Assembly (NCBI GenBank): GCA_014885115.2
Contig: WKLE02001728.1
Location: 15,460-26,662, forward strand
Origin: Asterionellopsis glacialis
Taxonomy: Eukaryota; Bacillariophyta; Plagiogrammaphyceae; Rhaphoneidales; Asterionellopsidaceae
DNA: 11,203 nt
Direction of reading: 5' to 3'
Positions 8,234 through 11,203 of this stretch are shown in pieces (position 1 is the stretch's first letter; each line of letters starts with the position of its first letter). A program made the translations under genes and the position numbers. The notes below the pieces were generated by a model. It searched no databases. It saw only the letters and a program-made list of their open reading frames with translations, and was not told where the DNA came from.

Positions 8234-9501
8234 TCTAATAATCGCTGTATACTGTCTGTATTTGCGTTGAAACTACTGCATATATCTAGGAAGTTACTCA
8301 CTCAACAAATCTTCAGAGTCTAGATGTCCTAACTGGGACCAACAAGAGAAGAGGTGTTTTCCGTGAAATTGGCAGGAAAGCAAAAGAATGAATTCCCACA
8401 TGATGTATCCTATTGGAAGAAAGGTCGAGGAGAAGAGAACTAACAAGGTTGAGTTCCCTTCAAAAAACATAGACCTACGTAACGATCGATGCTCGCAGGA
8501 TATTGTTATGCATACTTCAGTAGAGTAAAAAATTGCGTCGGGAATTTATTTTATAAAATACTTGAAAAATTTAGTACTATCCAGAATTAAAGCTGTATAT
8601 ATATATTTATCAGGGTTCGCAAAAAAGGTGATCTTCCTGAAGTATATATATAATGTATTGTACATAATATATTTTATACCAGGTATTGAAGGAGTCTAGA
8701 AAGGTACCAGGTACAAATACTAGTGAGGTTGTATCAGCAAAAGAATGCAAGGGTTTTGTACAGGAGCCACTTTATAAATTGGTACCCCCAACAGAGACAT
8801 TGCTAGCATTTACATGATTGTATAAAAATAATTGTTTCACTAAAAGTAGTCTAAAACAGCAGCAGGCCAGAAGCACCAATCTTGAAAAATACATAAGAGA
8901 AAAAAATTGATTGAAAAAAATAGGACCTCGACTGTTAAAATAATTAATATCTAAAGAACAAAAGGTCTCGGCCATCTGCTGTTTCATACAACTATTATTA
9001 AAATAGATAGCTATTTAGATGTAGAACAAGAATACACCCTGCCTTTTCTTATTATGATGAGTTCCCGTGGAGCGTTCCCATCGTTCAGAGTAGATCGGGA
9101 AAAAAAATTTCAGACGTAATCGAAATGCTAGAAAATAACATGGAGTTTTGGAAAAAAGGGGTTACGCACAGAAGCGTAAAATTGGTCATACGACTACCTT
9201 AACCAGGACGATCAAGCCGACAGCATTGCAGTTGTTGAAAGCGGATGGCATACAGATGAAAACGAAAACAAATGCTGCTTTTGGAGAGTAATGCGACAAG
9301 CAAGGTCAAACTTTAGGATTGCATGGATACTTTGTTGTCTCTAGCTCTATATACAGCGCCCGACATGTTGTATCTGACCAAACATACACTCCTCAAGCCT
9401 CAAGGAGGCAGATATATATAAAATATGAACTGCAATACATACACTTCTTGACAGGCTACTTGGTAGGGAGAGTGTCATTGTTTCTATAAAATATTCAATA
9501 A
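8234..9501. other. AT-rich intergenic region, no gene seen
   Basis: This stretch lies between the start of the four-helix gene and the stop of the ubiquilin-like gene, both on the minus strand. It should hold the promoter of the former and the 3' UTR of the latter. It contains TA-dinucleotide tracts at 8595-8611 and 8643-8676, one GTACC unit (GGTACCAGGTAC, 8703-8714) and a CCTCAAG tandem near 9391-9405. A 71-codon minus-strand frame at 8772-8987 shows no domain and lies in AT-rich sequence, so I do not call it a gene. Confidence 0.6.
8591..8680. repeat. TA-rich tracts flanking a short spacer
   Basis: Two alternating TA tracts, GTATATATATATTTAT near 8595 and GTATATATATAATG near 8642, are followed by a mirrored stretch GTACATAATATATTTTATAC. 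These are simple-sequence AT tracts. They could unwind easily or serve as TATA-type elements for the minus-strand gene starting at 8233, about 360 bp away, but that distance is large for a core promoter. Confidence 0.4.
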
Positions 9502-10659
9502 TTAATATTGTAACATTTGTTTGACATATTCCATAAACATACTTACCAATTGTTCATTCGATACGCCCTGTAACATTTTAATACCATTTCGTATCGATTC
9601 TCTGTACAAGATTGGATCATTCAGTGTAAATTCTAATTTGGGATGTCTGGAAATCATGTTGGGGTACATGGGACTTTGTAATATCAAGGTACGATTCCGT
9701 TCCAATCGTTCTTCATCCAACATGATGGTGGTAAACAATGGATGATGTACAATCTTGGGCATGATCTCGGCATACCGTACAGCGGCATCATCCAAGGTCA
9801 AGGATCCATTCTTAATCATCATTAACAATATAGATGACTTACGTATTTCTTGTAACAATTCTTCTTTCTGTTGTTCCAAGGTTGTTGGAGGAATATTATT
9901 AGGATTCGCATTTTGCTGTTGTGGATATTGCTGTTGTTGATGTTGATCATTATTCGTATTTGGATAGAGAGTGTTCTCTTTTTCATACATGGTTGTACTA
10001 CCACTTGACATGGATGACATTGTTGATTCTCCCCACGTATTGGTATTTTGTTGTTGTTTCTGTTTCTTTTTGGGAACAAAAGTAATGGTATCACCTTCAC
10101 ATACACCTACTTCTTGACATGTCAATTCATCCAAGGGTGATAATTGTTTACCACCAAATAAAGCACGTCCCTGTTGCTGGGGTGTCACACCTGATTCTTG
10201 TTGTAATTTCAATTGAACTTGTCCTACATTGGATACCTTTTCAATATCATACGTTTTCCCTAATAATTTGACTTGAATATGATTCAGTACGGACGAAGAT
10301 GACGACGAGGATTCGACAAAGAAGTGTGAAGATTGTGGTTGGAACGAAGGACCCAACAACAAAAGAACCTGATTGTACGGTGTTGTTTTTTAGTTTGATT
10401 CATATAAATTAGTAAGTATGGTTGTGTTGTGAATCATCAGACACGAATCACGGCAAAATAAAAACACAAAATAGAAAAAAGAGACAAAAAAAGTCAGTCA
10501 CACGCCCATTTATGTGAAGAAACTACAGATAATGTGTTCATAAGCTAATGGCAAACTTACCACTGCAGGAAAGGAAACAAAGAATCGATAAAGCTGTGGT
10601 AGAAAATGAAACAAAACTGTGACTGTTGGTTTTGTTCTTCTTGTTGTCATTGTTGCCAT
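9502..10659 (-). CDS. Ubiquilin/Dsk2-like protein with N-terminal hydrophobic leader, two exons
   Basis: Proposed join: exon 1 10659-10561 (33 codons) and exon 2 10368-9502, giving 321 residues. Exon 2 alone has no ATG before its conserved domain (only an in-frame TAA near 10391), so an upstream exon is required. Residues 1-25 are basic and polar. A hydrophobic stretch (26-39, FFVSFPAVVLLLLG) spans the exon junction and is followed by S41-F42-Q-P. A ubiquitin-like domain occupies about 63-132 (GKTYDIE, LFGGKQL and a GD turn before ITFVP). A Q/N-rich linker covers 135-200. An STI1-like region (about 215-297) contains HPLF, a SPMYPNMISRHPKL segment and LNDPILYRESI, matching the NP-repeat pattern of ubiquilins. 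Ubiquilins normally end in a UBA domain and shuttle ubiquitinated clients to the proteasome. None is visible here; the protein ends at MLQY. Confidence 0.75.
10369..10560 (-). other. Intron of the ubiquilin-like gene (192 bp)
   Basis: On the minus strand the donor GTAAGT is at 10560-10555, right after GCA GTG, and the acceptor CAG is at 10371-10369. Both junctions are phase 0. Reading into the intron reaches TAA after 16 codons. Splicing supplies the only plausible ATG for the downstream ubiquitin-like domain and completes a hydrophobic segment. The region before the acceptor is A/C-rich with few pyrimidine runs, so the acceptor could lie a few bases away. Confidence 0.72.
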
Positions 10660-11203
10660 GATTTTTTTTTCTTTTACAAGGCAATGATATATTAATGTGT
10701 TGTTTTAGCAAGAGTAAGATGGAGATTGTAATTCTATGGACAGTGCCGTTTTGTATGTTTTGTGATATGGGATTCCTTTCTCTTCTGGCTTTCTCTTTCT
10801 CTCTCTGTCTATTGTCGGTGTCGAGGTCTGTGAATTATATTTTGTTAGTGTTCGCGCTGTTTTCCTTTTTTCTTCTTTCTTTGTGTTTTTGTTTCCTCTT
10901 CTCTCCTTCGCTTTTGAGGCTGTGTTTATGCGCTTCTTCGTGACAGTCGCGTGTCGTGTGCATGTCCTGTCACGTCCCTCCACCCGGGCCTCTCCATCCA
11001 GGCCACCCGGTCTGGTCACATCTTCGAGAGGAAGCATGGACGGACCATTCCACGCGTTATCTTCCGACAGATAGTCCTTCACCTTTCTTCCCGATCAGGG
11101 CTAAAGATAAACTGTGACGGATGGAAGGACGGACAGTCAATAAAAAAATGGGTCACTCCTGTTTCTGACTCACTTTTCTGCGTTTTTGTGTCTTCTTCGA
11201 TTT
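10660..11203. other. Pyrimidine-rich region upstream of the ubiquilin-like gene, no confident gene
   Basis: This is the 5' flank of the minus-strand ubiquilin-like gene. Bases 10770-10925 of the plus strand are dominated by CTTT/TCTC runs. Bases 10930-11060 are clearly richer in G and C than the rest of the window (CCACCCGGGCC, GGCCACCCGG). Bases 11116-11138 contain GACGGATGGAAGGACGGACAG, a repeated GGACGGA-type motif. It may be a promoter or UTR of this gene, or of another gene beyond the right edge. Confidence 0.5.
10705..11037 (-). CDS. Doubtful 110-codon open frame, basic, unrecognised
   Basis: An ATG at 11037-11035 opens a 110-residue frame starting MLPLEDVTRPGG. The product is highly basic (many KKEEK/RERKRK stretches), but the basic part is the reverse complement of the CTTT-rich tract, which produces Lys/Arg/Glu codons by composition alone. 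No domain is recognisable and there is no supporting splice structure. It is probably a by-product of composition, and is recorded here because nothing else explains this GC-richer segment. Confidence 0.15.
   Translation of the reverse strand: MLPLEDVTRPGGLDGEARVEGRDRTCTRHATVTKKRINTASKAKERRGNKNTKKEEKRKTARTLTKYNSQTSTPTIDRERKRKPEEKGIPYHKTYKTALSIELQSPSYSC

Noticed and set aside
9502..10362. Ubiquilin-like gene starting at 10362
   Set aside because: That position is TTG, not ATG. An upstream exon at 10659-10561 with phase-matched splice sites gives a proper start.

Overview
The window is eukaryotic nuclear DNA, most likely from a diatom or another stramenopile alga. It holds four protein genes spaced independently. 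Three of them need short spliceosomal introns (126, 204 and 192 bp), each with a GTAAGT donor and an AG acceptor. The proteins carry long tracts rich in Ser, Asn, Gln and Asp, and there is no operon structure. The diatom assignment is an inference from gene style and from one leader peptide that resembles a plastid-targeting presequence; no marker gene settles it.

Layout, left to right. (1) Bases 1-2235, minus strand: a continuous 745-codon reading frame that runs off the left edge. It encodes a low-complexity protein with one coiled coil and many basophilic kinase-type sites. (2) Bases 2236-4792: a 2.5-kb gene-poor stretch with clusters of self-complementary GTACC/GGTAC repeats. (3) 4793-6238, plus strand: a TVP38/TMEM64 (SNARE-associated, VTT-domain) membrane protein. 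A 126-bp intron whose length is a multiple of three and which has no stop is hidden inside its open frame. (4) 6308-8233, minus strand, convergent with gene 3 across 69 bp: a two-exon four-helix membrane protein with a long phospho-site-rich tail. Its first helix and its TM3 glutamate resemble Orai calcium channels. (5) 8234-9501: AT-rich intergenic DNA. (6) 9502-10659, minus strand: a two-exon ubiquilin/Dsk2-like protein with a ubiquitin-like domain, a Q-rich linker and an STI1-like region, but no UBA domain. Its spliced N-terminus forms a hydrophobic leader ending in a diatom-plastid-like S|FQP motif. (7) 10660-11203: a pyrimidine-rich, compositionally distinct stretch with no convincing gene.

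The genes do not look like one pathway. Themes of membrane trafficking (TVP38), possible calcium entry (Orai-like) and protein quality control (ubiquilin-like) sit side by side, as expected for unlinked nuclear genes. I found no single new multi-gene system. The most useful observations are the reconstructed gene structures, which simple ORF reading misses, and the domain architectures they reveal.
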